Counted from the first letter of the stretch, positions 7,234-16,602 are shown. The stretch is DNA of 64,000 bases from Streptomyces sp. DH37 (GCF_029813835.1 NZ_JARVKV010000018.1:26833-90832), one strand, 5' to 3'. The notes: generated by a model from the sequence alone, not told the origin. Translations and numbers: made by a program.

Positions 7234-7605
7234 ATGGCAGCTGTGTCGAAGAAGCTCGTGATCAAGGTGACGGCCGGGGCGGACGCGCCCGAGCGGTGCT
7301 CGCAGGCCTTCACGGTGGCGGCGGTGGCCGTGGCCAGCGGGGTGGAGGTGTCGCTCTGGCTGACCGGGGAGTCGGCGTGGTTCGCGCTGCCGGGCCGGGC
7401 GGCGGAGTTCGAACTGCCGCACTCCGCGCCGCTGCCCGAGCTGGTCGACGGCGTCCTGGCGGGCGGGCGGATCACGCTGTGCACCCAGTGCGCGGCGCGG
7501 CGCGGGATCGAGGAGAAGGACGTGCTCGAGGGCGTGCGGATCGCCGGGGCCCAGGTCTTCGTCAGCGAGATCATGGGCGAGGGCGTGCAGGCGCTCGTCT
7601 ACTGA
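7234..7605 (+). CDS. DsrE-family protein
   Basis: This 123-residue alpha/beta protein has the DsrE-like order. It begins with VIKVTAGADAPERCSQAFTVA, then VEVSLWLTGESAW, then a Cys pair (TLCTQCAARRGI) near residues 88-93, and ends in GEGVQALVY. Cys residues in this loop act as sulfur acceptors in DsrE/TusD proteins. Its neighbour is the sulfurtransferase at 8100..8945, so a role in sulfur relay is plausible but not shown. I prefer ATG 7234 to the GTG at 7225 because of the leaderless promoter spacing. Confidence 0.85.
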   Translation: MAAVSKKLVIKVTAGADAPERCSQAFTVAAVAVASGVEVSLWLTGESAWFALPGRAAEFELPHSAPLPELVDGVLAGGRITLCTQCAARRGIEEKDVLEGVRIAGAQVFVSEIMGEGVQALVY

Positions 7606-7659
7606 CGCACTGGCGTACTGGCGCCTCCGCCGGCGGACCGCCCGCCGGAGGCGGGATGC

Positions 7660-7711
7660 ACGGAGGCCGCGCCCCACACAAGGTGTCCAACCCCCGGGGC
7701 GCGGCCTCCGT
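7660..7711. terminator. Terminator between convergent DsrE and DUF1416 genes
   Basis: A perfect 16-bp stem (7660-7675 with 7696-7711) with a 20-base loop lies between two converging genes and can serve both strands. Confidence 0.65.
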
Positions 7712-7757
7712 ACGTCAGGTGGCGGCCGTACGTCGGACGACGGCCGCCGTCACGCGG

Positions 7758-8045
7758 TCACACCGCGATGGGGACCTCCACCAGGCCGCCCTGCTGGGCG
7801 ACGACGGTGCGGTCCGCGGTGCCGCCGGGGACCAGGGCGCGCACGGTCCAGGTGCCCTCGGCGGCGTAGAAGCGGAACTGGCCGGTGGCGGAGGTCGGGA
7901 CCTCGGCCGTGAACTCGCCGGTGCTGTCCAGGAGCCGGACGTACCCGGTGACGGGCTCGCCGCCGCGGGTCACCTGGCCCTGGATCGTCGTCTCACCGGG
8001 CTTGATGGAGGAGGCGTCGGGGCCGCCTGCCTGTGCTCCGCACAT
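7758..8045 (-). CDS. DUF1416 protein
   Basis: The 95-residue protein has the family's compact beta-sandwich look: TTIQGQVTRGGEPVTGYVRL, then FTAEVPTSATGQFRFYA, then VRALVPGG. It resembles a transthyretin/carboxypeptidase regulatory-like fold. DUF1416 genes are consistently found just downstream of the thiosulfate sulfurtransferase in actinobacteria, as here (54 bases apart, same strand). A partner role in sulfur metabolism is an inference from that context. A CG pair (MCGAQ) at the N-terminus provides one Cys. Confidence 0.88.
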   Translation of the reverse strand: MCGAQAGGPDASSIKPGETTIQGQVTRGGEPVTGYVRLLDSTGEFTAEVPTSATGQFRFYAAEGTWTVRALVPGGTADRTVVAQQGGLVEVPIAV

Positions 8046-8099
8046 GTCTGGGCTCTTCCTTCCGAGCGAGGAGTGGGCGTGGGCGTGGAGAGGAGGGGC

Positions 8100-8945
8100 T
8101 CAGGCGCTCTTGCCGTCGCCGAGCTCGATCGGCACGCCGACCAGCGAGCCGTACTCGGTCCACGAGCCGTCGTAGTTCTTGACGTTCTCCTGGCCCAGCA
8201 GCTCGTGCAGGACGAACCAGGTGTGGGCGGAGCGCTCGCCGATGCGGCAGTAGGCGATGGTGTCCTTGGACAGGTCCACACCCGCCTCCTGGTACAGCTC
8301 CTTCAGCTCCTCGTCGGACTTGAAGGTGCCGTCGTCGTTGGCCGACTTCGACCACGGGATGTTGCTGGCGGTCGGGACGTGGCCCGGACGCTGCGACTGC
8401 TCCTGCGGCAGGTGGGCGGGGGCGAGCAGCTTGCCGCTGAACTCGTCGGGGGAGCGGACGTCCACCAGGTTCAGCTTGCCGATGGCCTCGACGACGTCGT
8501 CGCGGAAGGCGCGGATCGACGTGTCCTGCTCCTTGGCCCTGTACTCGGTCTTCGGGCGGGAGGGCACCTCGGAGACCAGCTCGCGGGCGTCCAGCTCCCA
8601 CTTCTTGCGGCCGCCGTCGAGGAGCTTCACGTCCTGGTGGCCGTAGAGCTTGAAGTACCAGTAGGCGTAGGACGCGAACCAGTTGTTGTTGCCGCCGTAG
8701 AGGACGACGGTGTCGTCGTTGGAGATGCCCTTCTCGGACAGCAGCTTCTCGAAGCCCGCCTGGTCGACGAAGTCACGGCGCACCGGGTCCTGGAGGTCGG
8801 TCTTCCAGTCGATCCGGACGGCGTTCTTGATGTGGTTCCTGTCGTAGGCCGAGGTGTCCTCGTCGACCTCGACGATGACCACCTTGGGGTCGTCGATGTG
8901 GGCCTCGACCCAGTCGGCGTCCACCAGGACGTCACTGCGGCTCAT
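8100..8945 (-). CDS. sseA: Two-domain rhodanese-type sulfurtransferase
   Basis: This 281-residue tandem rhodanese has an inactive N-terminal domain (about 1-140) with the rhodanese pattern VVLYGGNNNWFASYAYWYFKL. Its active C-terminal domain carries the loop YCRIGERSAHTW near residue 233, where Cys is the persulfide carrier. The CRIGERS loop is characteristic of the actinobacterial SseA/CysA-type thiosulfate or 3-mercaptopyruvate sulfurtransferases. A strong ribosome site (GGAGGAGAGAC) precedes ATG 8945. The gene is the first long gene behind the leader peptide at 9111..9194, which suggests control by cysteine or sulfur supply. Confidence 0.92.
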   Translation of the reverse strand: MSRSDVLVDADWVEAHIDDPKVVIVEVDEDTSAYDRNHIKNAVRIDWKTDLQDPVRRDFVDQAGFEKLLSEKGISNDDTVVLYGGNNNWFASYAYWYFKLYGHQDVKLLDGGRKKWELDARELVSEVPSRPKTEYRAKEQDTSIRAFRDDVVEAIGKLNLVDVRSPDEFSGKLLAPAHLPQEQSQRPGHVPTASNIPWSKSANDDGTFKSDEELKELYQEAGVDLSKDTIAYCRIGERSAHTWFVLHELLGQENVKNYDGSWTEYGSLVGVPIELGDGKSA

Positions 8946-9110
8946 GTCTCTCCTCCGGAGGGCAGGTGCTACGGGATTGCGGTGGGTGTGCGTGCGGCGG
9001 CGGCGCGGGGCGCCGGCGGGCGCGCACGGGCTGTACGCCGCGGGAGGCGGGGGACAGCGGGGCGGTGCGCGGCTGCGGTCCGGGCTGCGAAGGGCACCGA
9101 GGGTCAGCCG

Positions 9111-9194
9111 TCAGACGACGGCGCGACAGAGCATGGCGGCGACACGGCAAAGATCGACTGCCCGTCGCTTCGTGAGATCCGCCTGTCGCTTCAT
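9111..9194 (-). CDS. Putative leader peptide of the sulfurtransferase operon (27 aa)
   Basis: ATG 9194 starts a 27-residue peptide ending LCRVAAMLCRAVV. Short upstream peptides with an 'RR..VDLCR..A..CR'-type core are found in actinobacteria in front of sulfur-metabolism genes, and in mycobacteria related Cys-bearing reading frames act as cysteine-sensing attenuators. Here two Cys codons lie close to the stop. The frame sits directly behind a good promoter with a 7-base leader, and 165 bases separate its stop from the sulfurtransferase start. Coding and regulatory function are inferred from pattern and position. Confidence 0.75.
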   Translation of the reverse strand: MKRQADLTKRRAVDLCRVAAMLCRAVV

Positions 9195-9201
9195 GGGGCC
9201 G

Positions 9202-9231
9202 ATCGTAGGGACGGAAGGGCGGGCGTGTCAC
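9202..9231 (-). promoter_or_regulatory. Promoter of the leader peptide and sulfurtransferase
   Basis: A -35 GTGACA (9226-9231) and a -10 TACGAT (9202-9207) are separated by 18 bases. The start codon follows 7 bases after the -10, so the transcript would be leaderless or nearly so. Confidence 0.65.
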
Positions 9232-9386
9232 CGCCGTTCCGTATGGTGAGAAGAGAATGTCCGGGTAGTGGGACGCGGTGAGAGGTGCGAACCCCTCCCG
9301 GACGGGCGTCCAGGGGCCCGGAAGGCGTTTTCTGAGGCGCGGACGCGGTCGTCTCGGAGAGTGGACGGAGGCCCGGCCGCCCGCCG

Positions 9387-10073
9387 TCAGCCGGCCAGGT
9401 TCACGTCCGAGCCGCTCAGGTGCAGGACGACGCCCTCCTCCTCGACGTCCACCTTCTCGAGCCGCAGGCCCTGGGGGAGACCGGTGATCTCCAGCTCCCG
9501 GTCTATCTGGCCCCGGATGACGTCCTCCGCGACGGGGAGCTCCGGAAGGTCCTCGGCGTGCAGCGCGATGGTGCTGCCGCCGCGCACGCTCAGTGTGCTG
9601 TGCACGCTGAGTTCCAGGACGGCGAGGTTCACGTCCAGCCTGACCTGGTTCTTCGCGGCCCGCTCCGCGCCGGCGTACACCAGGGCGGCGCCCTTCGCGC
9701 CCGCCTCGGTCAGGTCCTGGTAGCTGATCCGCGCGCTGCCGACGGCCCGGTCGGCCACGGCCGAGGAGAAGTTGTTCTCCAGCCGCACGTCGCTGAGCCG
9801 GACCTTCACCTCGGTGACGTCGACGTCGCGGCCGCCGACCTTGACGGTCAGCCCGTTCAGCGTGGCGTCGACCGACTCCAGTTCCTTGCCCACGACCTGG
9901 GTCAGGAAGGGGAATCCGTGGATCTCCACGGAGGGCCGCTCGCTCAGTCCCCTGGAGTTCCCGACCCGCTCGGCGATCTCGTCCTCGGCGAAGTCCACCG
10001 CCAGCCGGTCGGCGCCGACGAACAGACCGCCGAAGACGAGCAGAAGTACCAGCAGGGCTTTGAGTGAGCGCAT
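9387..10073 (-). CDS. DUF2993 (LmeA-like) phospholipid-binding protein
   Basis: The 228-residue protein begins with an uncleaved-looking signal or anchor (RSLKALLVLLLVFGGLFVGA). It continues with the DUF2993 pattern: AEDEIAERV, VEIHGFPFLTQVVGKEL, and repeated hydrophobic-polar strands to the end. In mycobacteria a member, LmeA, binds phosphatidylinositol and affects lipomannan growth; whether this one does so is unknown. It is expected outside the membrane. The gene stands alone on the minus strand. The ATG at 10073 follows a G-rich run that can act as a weak ribosome site. Confidence 0.85.
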   Translation of the reverse strand: MRSLKALLVLLLVFGGLFVGADRLAVDFAEDEIAERVGNSRGLSERPSVEIHGFPFLTQVVGKELESVDATLNGLTVKVGGRDVDVTEVKVRLSDVRLENNFSSAVADRAVGSARISYQDLTEAGAKGAALVYAGAERAAKNQVRLDVNLAVLELSVHSTLSVRGGSTIALHAEDLPELPVAEDVIRGQIDRELEITGLPQGLRLEKVDVEEEGVVLHLSGSDVNLAG

Positions 10074-10237
10074 CGTGGTGGTCCCCCCCAGGGTGGCCGG
10101 GTGCGGTCGGGTCGGTCGGGCTGACCGGGCCGATCGGTTCGATCGACGCCGGCGGAAGCCGGTCGGGTTCCGGCGAGCCTAACCCGCGGCACACCGGGAC
10201 AGGTCTGTACCACGGACCCGGCCCGGTGCGCCCGGCC

Positions 10238-11392
10238 CTACGCCAGCGCCCTGCCGAGCAGGTGGACCGCCGGTACGGCGGCGGTCAGCGGCAGTGCCAC
10301 GCCCGCCGTCATGTGGACGAAGCGGGAGGGGAAGTCGTAGCTCGCCACCCGCAGCCCGATCAGCGCGCACGCCCCGGCGGCCAGCCCCAGCACCGCGCCG
10401 GAGTTCTCCAGGACGGTGAACCGCCCGGCCGCGACGCCCGCGCCCGCGGCGGCGAGCAGCGCGACGACGACGGAGAGCGCGGACGGCAGCGGCAGCGCCC
10501 GGGCGAGGGCGGCGGCGGCCACGGCCAGCGCGCCGACCGTCACCGCGTCGGGCTCGGCGGCCAGGTGTCCGGCGGCGACCACGGTGAGGGCGGTGGAGGT
10601 GACCCCGGCGGTGAGCGCGTACATGCGCTCGTCGGGCGAGGAGTGGTTGCGGAGCTGGAGGACGAGGACGAGCAGGATCCAGGCGCCGAGCGCGCCGATG
10701 ATCACGGCCGGGGCGTGTTCGGCGCCGATCGCCAGCAGGGCCGCGTCGGCGGTGACGCCCGCGAGGAACGCCAGCGCGATGCCCTGCCGGGCGGGCCACA
10801 TGCCGTTGAGCCGGAACCAGCCCGCGGCCGTGACCGCCTGGAGCAGCACCACGGCGACGGCCGACACCGGGAGGGAGACCTGGGCGGTGGCCGCGAGCAG
10901 TACGCAGAGGAGCGCGGTGAGGGCTGCGGGGGCCGGGCCGGGCGCGATGATCGGGCTGCCGGTGCGCCGGGGGGCGGCGGGCGGGGCGTCGGCCGTGGCG
11001 GTGGCCGCCGCGGCGGGCGCGCCGGCCGCGGCGCCCTGCTCCGGGGGCAGGGGGCCGGGGCCGGGGTACCGGGGCGGCGGGGGAGCGTCGGGGGCGCCGT
11101 ACCACCCCTGGTCCGGGGCGGCCTGCCGGCCGTACTGGTCGGCGTACCCGTGCCGGCCGTACTGGCCGCCGTACCCGTGCTGGTCGTACTGGCCGGCGTA
11201 CTGGTCGTTCCGCCCGTCCTGCCCGTTCCACCCGTTCTGCCCGGCATGCCCGTACGCGGGATCGCACGGGCCGTACCCGCCGCGTCCGTCGTACCCGTTG
11301 TGTCTGCCATGCCCGTTGTATCCGTCGTGCCCGTTGTGCGAACCGGGCTGCGAGCCGTACGGCTGCTGGGGCGGGTACTGCTGGTCGGTCAT
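10238..11392 (-). CDS. Polytopic membrane protein with Gly/Tyr/Gln-rich N-terminus
   Basis: The 384-residue protein has a low-complexity N-terminus to about residue 110. It is rich in Tyr, Gly, Gln and His, with 'QYGRHGYADQYGR'-like units. About eight to ten membrane helices then fill the rest. No enzymatic motif is visible. Similar layouts are common among uncharacterised Streptomyces membrane proteins. Its ATG overlaps the stop of the MoaD/ThiS gene (ATGA), so the two are translated together. The repeat-rich N-terminus is cytoplasmic if the positive-inside rule holds. Confidence 0.75.
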   Translation of the reverse strand: MTDQQYPPQQPYGSQPGSHNGHDGYNGHGRHNGYDGRGGYGPCDPAYGHAGQNGWNGQDGRNDQYAGQYDQHGYGGQYGRHGYADQYGRQAAPDQGWYGAPDAPPPPRYPGPGPLPPEQGAAAGAPAAAATATADAPPAAPRRTGSPIIAPGPAPAALTALLCVLLAATAQVSLPVSAVAVVLLQAVTAAGWFRLNGMWPARQGIALAFLAGVTADAALLAIGAEHAPAVIIGALGAWILLVLVLQLRNHSSPDERMYALTAGVTSTALTVVAAGHLAAEPDAVTVGALAVAAAALARALPLPSALSVVVALLAAAGAGVAAGRFTVLENSGAVLGLAAGACALIGLRVASYDFPSRFVHMTAGVALPLTAAVPAVHLLGRALA

Positions 11393-11655
11393 CGGGAGCC
11401 TCCCGCGAAGGGGGGGAGCACCTCGACGGTGCCGCCCTCGGTCAGTCGGACGAGCCGGTGGTCGCGCCTGCCGACCGGTTCACCGTCCACCAGGAACGAG
11501 CAGAGGCCCAGCACCCGGTCGAACTCCGGCCGCCCGGCGTGCCGTTCGCGCGCCTCGGCCAGCGCCTCGGCGAGCGTGTGGGCCTCGTATCTCTCCTCGG
11601 TGATCCCGGCGGCGGCCTTGGCCGCGGCCCAGTAGCGGATCATGCCGCTCGGCAT
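11389..11655 (-). CDS. MoaD/ThiS-family ubiquitin-like sulfur carrier protein
   Basis: The 88-residue protein has a beta-grasp pattern (MIRYWAAAKAAAGI, TLAEALAEARER, LCSFLVDGEPV, TVEVLPPFAGG) and ends in GGSR. MoaD and ThiS carriers end in GG, which is adenylated and thiocarboxylated. The two extra residues would have to be clipped off, as known for some sulfur carriers, or this member works differently. I chose ATG 11655 because GAGAGGGA lies 7 bases upstream; ATG 11643 is an alternative. The gene is 13 bases downstream of the hydrolase gene and overlaps the next start. Confidence 0.8.
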   Translation of the reverse strand: MPSGMIRYWAAAKAAAGITEERYEAHTLAEALAEARERHAGRPEFDRVLGLCSFLVDGEPVGRRDHRLVRLTEGGTVEVLPPFAGGSR

Positions 11656-11668
11656 GGTGGTGTCCCTC

Positions 11669-12646
11669 TCAGCCGTCCGTCGTCCCGCCACCATGATGGC
11701 GGGTCGCCCGGCCGGCCCGTGCGGCCGTCCAGGCGGCGATCCGCTCCAGCAGTTCCCGGGGCGCGGCGTTCTCGGCGTGTCCGAAGCCGCGCTCGATCCA
11801 CAGCTCGGTGGACGCCGGGTCGGCCGCGTCGGCCAGCGAGCGGGGGTGGTCCAGCGGGAAGTAGGCGTCCCGGTCGCCGTGCACCACCAGCAGCGGAGTC
11901 GGAGCGATCAGCGGCGCGGCCTCCACCGGCGACAGCGGCACCGGGTCCCAGTCCCGGTGGTGGACGCGGGTGCGCAGCCCGTAGCGGGAGACCAGGCGCC
12001 CGACGGGGCGCTGGATGGCCCAGTGGACCCGCCGCATGGCCGGGGTGCCCCGGTAGTACCAGCGCGCGGGCGCACTCACGGCGACGACCGCATCGGTGTG
12101 TGCGTCTGTGCGCCCCTGACGCATCCCGTGCGCTCCGCCGGCGCCGTCCGCCCCGCCGGGCCGGTGGAGCGCCGCGTGCCGCAGCACCACCGATCCGCCC
12201 ATCGAGAAGCCCACCGTCGCCACCGTCCGGTGCCCCAGCGAGCGCGCCCAGCGCACCGCCGCCGCCAGGTCCAGCACCTCCCGGTCGCCGACCGTGGACC
12301 GGCCCCCGGAGCGGCCGTGCCCGCGGAAGGAGAACGTGACCACGCCCGCGTGACGGGCGAAGACCTGTGACACTCGTCGCACCGCGGGCCGCTCCAGCGA
12401 GCCGGTGAAACCGTGCGCCACGACGATCGCCAGGTCCCGCCCCTCGGCCTCCGCCGGACCGTCGCCCCGGCCGCCGGAAGACCCCTCGCGGGGCTGGTAG
12501 GCGGCGTCGATGCCCACCCCGTCGCCGGCCCGCAGCCGTGTCCGCGAAGGCGCGTCCGGAGGCGTCCGCTCCGCCGTGCGCCCGCCACGTTCGGTGACCG
12601 GCCCGGCACGGAAAAGCTCCTCCGGTCCCTCCGCATCCTCACTCAT
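11669..12646 (-). CDS. Alpha/beta hydrolase
   Basis: The 325-residue protein has an N-terminal extension of about 70 residues without clear structure, then a complete alpha/beta hydrolase fold. It has an oxyanion HGF motif (VVAHGFTGS), a nucleophile elbow GFSMGGS, a late acid in [11 protein letters not shown] and a catalytic His in GFGHAENA. Substrate and pathway are not evident. The region around residues 175-192 is a Gly/Ala-rich insertion. It heads the three-gene set with the MoaD-like and membrane proteins, and is divergent from glnR. Confidence 0.85.
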   Translation of the reverse strand: MSEDAEGPEELFRAGPVTERGGRTAERTPPDAPSRTRLRAGDGVGIDAAYQPREGSSGGRGDGPAEAEGRDLAIVVAHGFTGSLERPAVRRVSQVFARHAGVVTFSFRGHGRSGGRSTVGDREVLDLAAAVRWARSLGHRTVATVGFSMGGSVVLRHAALHRPGGADGAGGAHGMRQGRTDAHTDAVVAVSAPARWYYRGTPAMRRVHWAIQRPVGRLVSRYGLRTRVHHRDWDPVPLSPVEAAPLIAPTPLLVVHGDRDAYFPLDHPRSLADAADPASTELWIERGFGHAENAAPRELLERIAAWTAARAGRATRHHGGGTTDG

Positions 12647-12669
12647 GTGGGATATTGTCGATGACGAGA

Positions 12670-12699
12670 AGGATCCGGGCAGCGCCGCCCCCGGGTCCT
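12670..12699 (+). promoter_or_regulatory. Hairpin with T-rich tail in the glnR leader
   Basis: AGGATCCGGG (12670-12679) can pair with CCCGGGTCCT (12690-12699), allowing one G-U pair, and TTTCGTGCTTTC-like sequence follows. The hairpin lies 75 bases upstream of the glnR start and has the form of an intrinsic terminator, so it may act as an attenuator. Confidence 0.4.
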
Positions 12700-12773
12700 T
12701 TCGTGCTTTCAGAGCGCAGTACGAAGCAGTGCCGCCACACGCCCCTCACGGGGCCGGGGAAGGACTCGACGTC

Positions 12774-13586
12774 ATGAGCTCACTACTCCTGCTGACCAAC
12801 GCCCTCCAGCCCTCGACCGAAGTCCTGCCCGCGCTCGGCCTGCTGCTGCACAACGTCCGTGTGGCCCCGGCCGAGGGGCCCGCGCTGGTGGACACGCCCG
12901 GCGCCGACGTCATCCTGATCGACGGCCGCCGCGACCTGCCCCAGGTGCGCTCCCTGTGCCAGCTCCTGCGCTCCACCGGACCGGGCTGCCCGCTGATCCT
13001 GGTGGTCACCGAGGGCGGCCTCGCGGCCGTCACCGCCGAGTGGGGCGTCGACGACGTCCTGCTGGACACCGCCGGCCCGGCCGAGGTCGAGGCCCGGCTG
13101 CGACTGGCCACCGGACGCCAGCAGATCGCCGGCGACGACAGCCCGATGGAGATCCGCACCGGCGACCTGTCGGTGGACGAGGCCACCTACAGCGCCAAGC
13201 TCAAGGGGCGCGTGCTGGACCTCACCTTCAAGGAGTTCGAGCTGCTGAAGTACCTGGCGCAGCACCCCGGCCGGGTGTTCACCAGGGCCCAGCTCCTCCA
13301 GGAGGTGTGGGGCTACGACTACTTCGGCGGCACCCGGACCGTCGACGTCCACGTACGGCGGCTGCGGGCCAAGCTCGGCCCGGAGCACGAGTCGCTGATC
13401 GGGACCGTGCGCAACGTCGGCTACCGCTTCGTGCTCCCGGAGAAGAAGGAGCCGACCGCCGAGGAGCGCAGGGCCCAGGAGGACGCCAGGGCCACCGTGG
13501 ACGCCGCCGAGAGAATGGCGCAGGACGCGGCGAACGGCACGCCGGAGGGCGGGCGGAAGGCCGCCGCTCGCCGGGTGGGGAACTGA
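12774..13586 (+). CDS. glnR: GlnR, global nitrogen regulator (orphan OmpR-type)
   Basis: The 270-residue protein has an atypical receiver (about 1-115) and an OmpR-type winged helix (about 125-225; [39 protein letters not shown]). The receiver keeps an acidic residue in VILIDGRRD but lacks the full acidic pocket, as expected for GlnR, which works without a partner kinase. The start [13 protein letters not shown] and the whole N-terminus match GlnR of Streptomyces as I remember it. It controls glutamine synthetase, ammonium transport and nitrite reductase genes. ATG 12774 is chosen over longer alternatives because it fits the family and has an AAGGA site. The tail after residue 225 is charged and variable. 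Confidence 0.95.
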   Translation: MSSLLLLTNALQPSTEVLPALGLLLHNVRVAPAEGPALVDTPGADVILIDGRRDLPQVRSLCQLLRSTGPGCPLILVVTEGGLAAVTAEWGVDDVLLDTAGPAEVEARLRLATGRQQIAGDDSPMEIRTGDLSVDEATYSAKLKGRVLDLTFKEFELLKYLAQHPGRVFTRAQLLQEVWGYDYFGGTRTVDVHVRRLRAKLGPEHESLIGTVRNVGYRFVLPEKKEPTAEERRAQEDARATVDAAERMAQDAANGTPEGGRKAAARRVGN

Positions 13587-13597
13587 GGCGGCGCGCG

Positions 13598-13603
13598 TAG
13601 ACT
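13598..13603 (+). promoter_or_regulatory. -10 element of a leaderless LacI-type promoter
   Basis: TAGACT ends 7 bases before the GTG at 13611 and no Shine-Dalgarno sequence is present. Confidence 0.5.
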
Positions 13604-13610
13604 TCCGGCT

Positions 13611-14636
13611 GTGGCGAAGGTGACGCGGGACGATGTGGCGAGACTGGCGGGTACGTCGACCGCGGTCGTCAGCTACGTGATCAACGACGGGCCCCGGCCG
13701 GTCGCCCCGGCGACCCGCGAGCGCGTGCTCGCGGCGATCAAGGAGCTGGGGTACCGGCCGGACCGGGTCGCGCAGGCGATGGCGTCCCGGCGCACCGACC
13801 TGATAGGCCTGATCGTCCCCGACGCCCGGCAGCCGTTCTTCGCGGAGATGGCGCACGCGGTCGAGCAGGCCGCCGCCGACCGCGGGAAGATGGTCCTCGT
13901 CGGCAACTCCGACTACCTCGACGAGCGCGAGGTGCACTATCTGCGCGCCTTCCTCGGCATGCGCGTCTCGGGCCTGATCCTGATCAGCCAGGGCCCCAGC
14001 GAGCGCGCCGCCGCCGAGATAGAGGCCTGGGACGCGCGCGTGGTGCTGCTGCACCGGCGGCCCGAGGCCATCGACGACGTGGCCGTCGTCCTCGACGACG
14101 TCGGCGGCGCGCAGATGGTCACCCGCCACCTGCTGGAGCACGGCCACGCGTACGTGGCCTGCCTGGGCGGCGTGGAGTCCACCCCGTCCTTCGGCGACCC
14201 GGTGACCGACCACGTGGAGGGCTGGCGCCGGGCGATGAAGGAGGCGGGCCGCTCCACCGACGGGCGTCTCTTCCAGGCCCCCTACAACCGCTACGACACC
14301 TACCGCGTCGCCCTCGGCCTGCTCGGCGGCCCCGACCGCCCGCCCGCGCTGGTGTGCGCCACCGACGACCAGGCCATCGGCGTGCTGCGCGCCGCCCGCG
14401 AGCTGGGCATCGACGTGCCCGGCGAGCTGGCGGTGGCCGGCTTCGACGACGTCAAGGAGGCGGCGCTGACCGATCCGCCGCTGACCACGGTGGGCTCGGA
14501 CCGCGAGGCGATGGCCCGCGCCGCGGTGGACCTGGTGCTGGACGACGGGGTGCGGGTGAACGGTTCGCGGCGCGAGCGCGTGCGCCAGTTCCCGTCGGGG
14601 CTGGTGGTGCGCCGCTCCTGCGGGTGCGGCGGCTGA
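13611..14636 (+). CDS. LacI/GalR-family transcription regulator
   Basis: This 341-residue protein has an N-terminal LacI HTH ([20 protein letters not shown]) followed by a hinge ([12 protein letters not shown]) and a periplasmic-binding-type core. The core includes [21 protein letters not shown] and [18 protein letters not shown]. It ends in a Cys-containing tail (RRSCGCGG). Such proteins repress sugar-use genes and are released by a sugar. The effector is unknown, and no sugar operon is adjacent, so it may act elsewhere. It follows glnR by 24 bases but appears to have its own leaderless promoter. Confidence 0.92.
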   Translation: MAKVTRDDVARLAGTSTAVVSYVINDGPRPVAPATRERVLAAIKELGYRPDRVAQAMASRRTDLIGLIVPDARQPFFAEMAHAVEQAAADRGKMVLVGNSDYLDEREVHYLRAFLGMRVSGLILISQGPSERAAAEIEAWDARVVLLHRRPEAIDDVAVVLDDVGGAQMVTRHLLEHGHAYVACLGGVESTPSFGDPVTDHVEGWRRAMKEAGRSTDGRLFQAPYNRYDTYRVALGLLGGPDRPPALVCATDDQAIGVLRAARELGIDVPGELAVAGFDDVKEAALTDPPLTTVGSDREAMARAAVDLVLDDGVRVNGSRRERVRQFPSGLVVRRSCGCGG

Positions 14637-14756
14637 CGGGAGCCCGGCGGGGCCCCGGCGGGACCGGGCGGGCCCGGCGGGACCGCGGCGCGATTCTTCC
14701 CCGGGTCTCAGTCCGTCCTCATGATGTTCTCATTCCGGGCGCGCACAGTCGTGTGC

Positions 14757-15797
14757 ATGAGCGACCACGAGACAGACCGCGCGTACCCGCCCCGCCCGCC
14801 GTACGAGCCGGCCGTCCCCGGACCCGGACCCGGACCCGCCACCGCCCCCGCCACCACGCCCTCGCCGCACGACTCCGGGGCCGTCCCCGGCGCTCCCTCC
14901 GGGGCGCACGCCCGGCAGCGGGCGCGCCGTCCCGTCGGGCTGCTGGCGGCCGTGGCGATCGTGGCCGCCGCGGTCGGCGGCGGTACGGCGACGCTGGTGG
15001 GCGAGGCGTTCGGCGACGGCTCCGCGACCGTCGCCGCCTCCTCCGTTCCGGGCGCCAACACCTCCGGATCCGCCGCCGAGTCCGGTGCCACCGTCGCCGA
15101 CGTGGCCAAGGCCGTCGGCCCCAGCGTCGTGGAGATCGCCGCCACCTCCCGCTCCGGCTCCGCGACCGGCTCCGGCGTGGTGATCTCCGAGAAGGGCGAG
15201 ATCCTCACCAACAACCACGTCGTCTCCGGTGCGACCGCGATCGAGGTCACCTTCTCCGACGGCGACACCGCCCGCGCCGAGATCGTCGGCACCGAGCCCG
15301 ACCTCGACATGGCGCTGATCCGCGTCGAGGACGCGGACGGCCTGACCCCCGCCCCGCTCGGCGACTCCGACGCCGTCCGCATCGGCGACCGCGTCGTCGC
15401 CTTCGGCTCCCCCGAGGGCCTGTCGGGCACGGTCACCAGCGGCATCGTCTCCGCCAAGGACCGCGAGGTCACGGTGGAGAAGGTGGAGAAGGAGGGGGAG
15501 GACAGCAGGCCGCGCGGCGACGGGGCGTGGCCGTTCGAGTTCGGCGGCGGCCGGTACAACGGCGAGGTCGGCCCGGAGACCACCACCTACGAGGCCATCC
15601 AGACCGACGCCTCGCTCAACCCCGGCAACTCCGGGGGACCGCTGGTCGACATGGACGGCCGCGTGATCGGCATCAACTCCGCGATCTACAACAACGCCTC
15701 CGCCGCCGGCGGCGAGGCGGGCAGCGTCGGCCTGGGCTTCGCCGTCCCCGTCAACGACGTGAAGGAGATCCTCGACGACCTCCGCGCCGGTGACTGA
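14757..15797 (+). CDS. Membrane-anchored HtrA/DegP-type serine protease without a PDZ domain
   Basis: The 346-residue protein has a Pro-rich cytoplasmic tail to about residue 55, a membrane helix near 60-80 and a trypsin-like domain. The catalytic triad is visible as His in TNNHVV, Asp in DLDMAL and Ser in GNSGGPL. HtrA proteases usually end in one or two PDZ domains, but this one stops about 50 residues after GNSGG, so none fits. It probably degrades misfolded proteins at the outer face of the membrane. ATG 14757 is chosen, although an in-frame ATG at 14721 exists. It is immediately followed by a two-component system. Confidence 0.88.
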   Translation: MSDHETDRAYPPRPPYEPAVPGPGPGPATAPATTPSPHDSGAVPGAPSGAHARQRARRPVGLLAAVAIVAAAVGGGTATLVGEAFGDGSATVAASSVPGANTSGSAAESGATVADVAKAVGPSVVEIAATSRSGSATGSGVVISEKGEILTNNHVVSGATAIEVTFSDGDTARAEIVGTEPDLDMALIRVEDADGLTPAPLGDSDAVRIGDRVVAFGSPEGLSGTVTSGIVSAKDREVTVEKVEKEGEDSRPRGDGAWPFEFGGGRYNGEVGPETTTYEAIQTDASLNPGNSGGPLVDMDGRVIGINSAIYNNASAAGGEAGSVGLGFAVPVNDVKEILDDLRAGD

Positions 15798-15819
15798 GGG
15801 GGGTGCGACACTCCTGCCC

Positions 15820-16602
15820 ATGACCTCCGCCTCCGCCTCCTCCGCCGCGCCCCACCCCGCCGCGTCCGCGCGCGTGCTGATCGTCGACGACGAGCCGGCC
15901 GTACGCGAGGCCCTGCGCCGCAGCCTGGCCTTCGAGGGATACGGGACGGAGCTCGCCGCCGACGGCCTGGAGGCCCTGCGGCAGGTGGAGGCGTACCGGC
16001 CCGACCTGGTGATCCTGGACGTGCTGATGCCGCGCATGGACGGGCTGACCGCGGCCCGGCGGATGCGCGCGAACGGGGCGACCGTCCCCGTCCTGATGCT
16101 CACCGCGCGCGACACCGTCGGCGACCGCGTCACGGGCCTGGACGCGGGCGCGGACGACTACCTGGTCAAGCCGTTCGAGCTGGACGAGCTGCTGGCCCGC
16201 GTCCGCGCCCTGCTGCGCCGCAGCTCCTACGCGCGGGAACGGGCCGGCGCCGAGGAGGCCGAGACGCTGGCCTTCGCCGACCTGCGCATGGACCCCACCA
16301 CGCGCGAGGTGACCCGCGGCGGGCGGCCGGTGGAGCTGACGCGGACGGAGTTCACGCTGCTGGAGATGTTCCTGGCGCACCCGCGCCAGGTCCTCACCCG
16401 CGAGCAGATCCTCAAGGCCGTCTGGGGCTTCGACTTCGAGCCCTCCTCCAACTCCCTGGACGTGTACGTGATGTACCTGCGCCGCAAGACCGAGGCGGGC
16501 GGCGAGCCGCGCCTGGTGCACACCGTGCGCGGCGTCGGCTACGTGCTCAGGGACACCCCGAAGGACGGCCCGGGGGGCGCGGCGGAGGAGACGCACCGGT
16601 GA
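15820..16602 (+). CDS. OmpR-family response regulator
   Basis: This 260-residue protein has a full receiver with the phosphoacceptor Asp in [13 protein letters not shown], a conserved Thr in VLMLTARD and Lys in YLVKPFE. A winged helix follows ([38 protein letters not shown]). It resembles MprA/TcrA-type regulators. The stop overlaps the kinase's GTG (GTGA). I prefer ATG 15820; GTG 15790, which overlaps the protease stop, is the alternative. Its placement behind a HtrA protease hints at envelope-stress control, which is an inference. Confidence 0.92.
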   Translation: MTSASASSAAPHPAASARVLIVDDEPAVREALRRSLAFEGYGTELAADGLEALRQVEAYRPDLVILDVLMPRMDGLTAARRMRANGATVPVLMLTARDTVGDRVTGLDAGADDYLVKPFELDELLARVRALLRRSSYARERAGAEEAETLAFADLRMDPTTREVTRGGRPVELTRTEFTLLEMFLAHPRQVLTREQILKAVWGFDFEPSSNSLDVYVMYLRRKTEAGGEPRLVHTVRGVGYVLRDTPKDGPGGAAEETHR

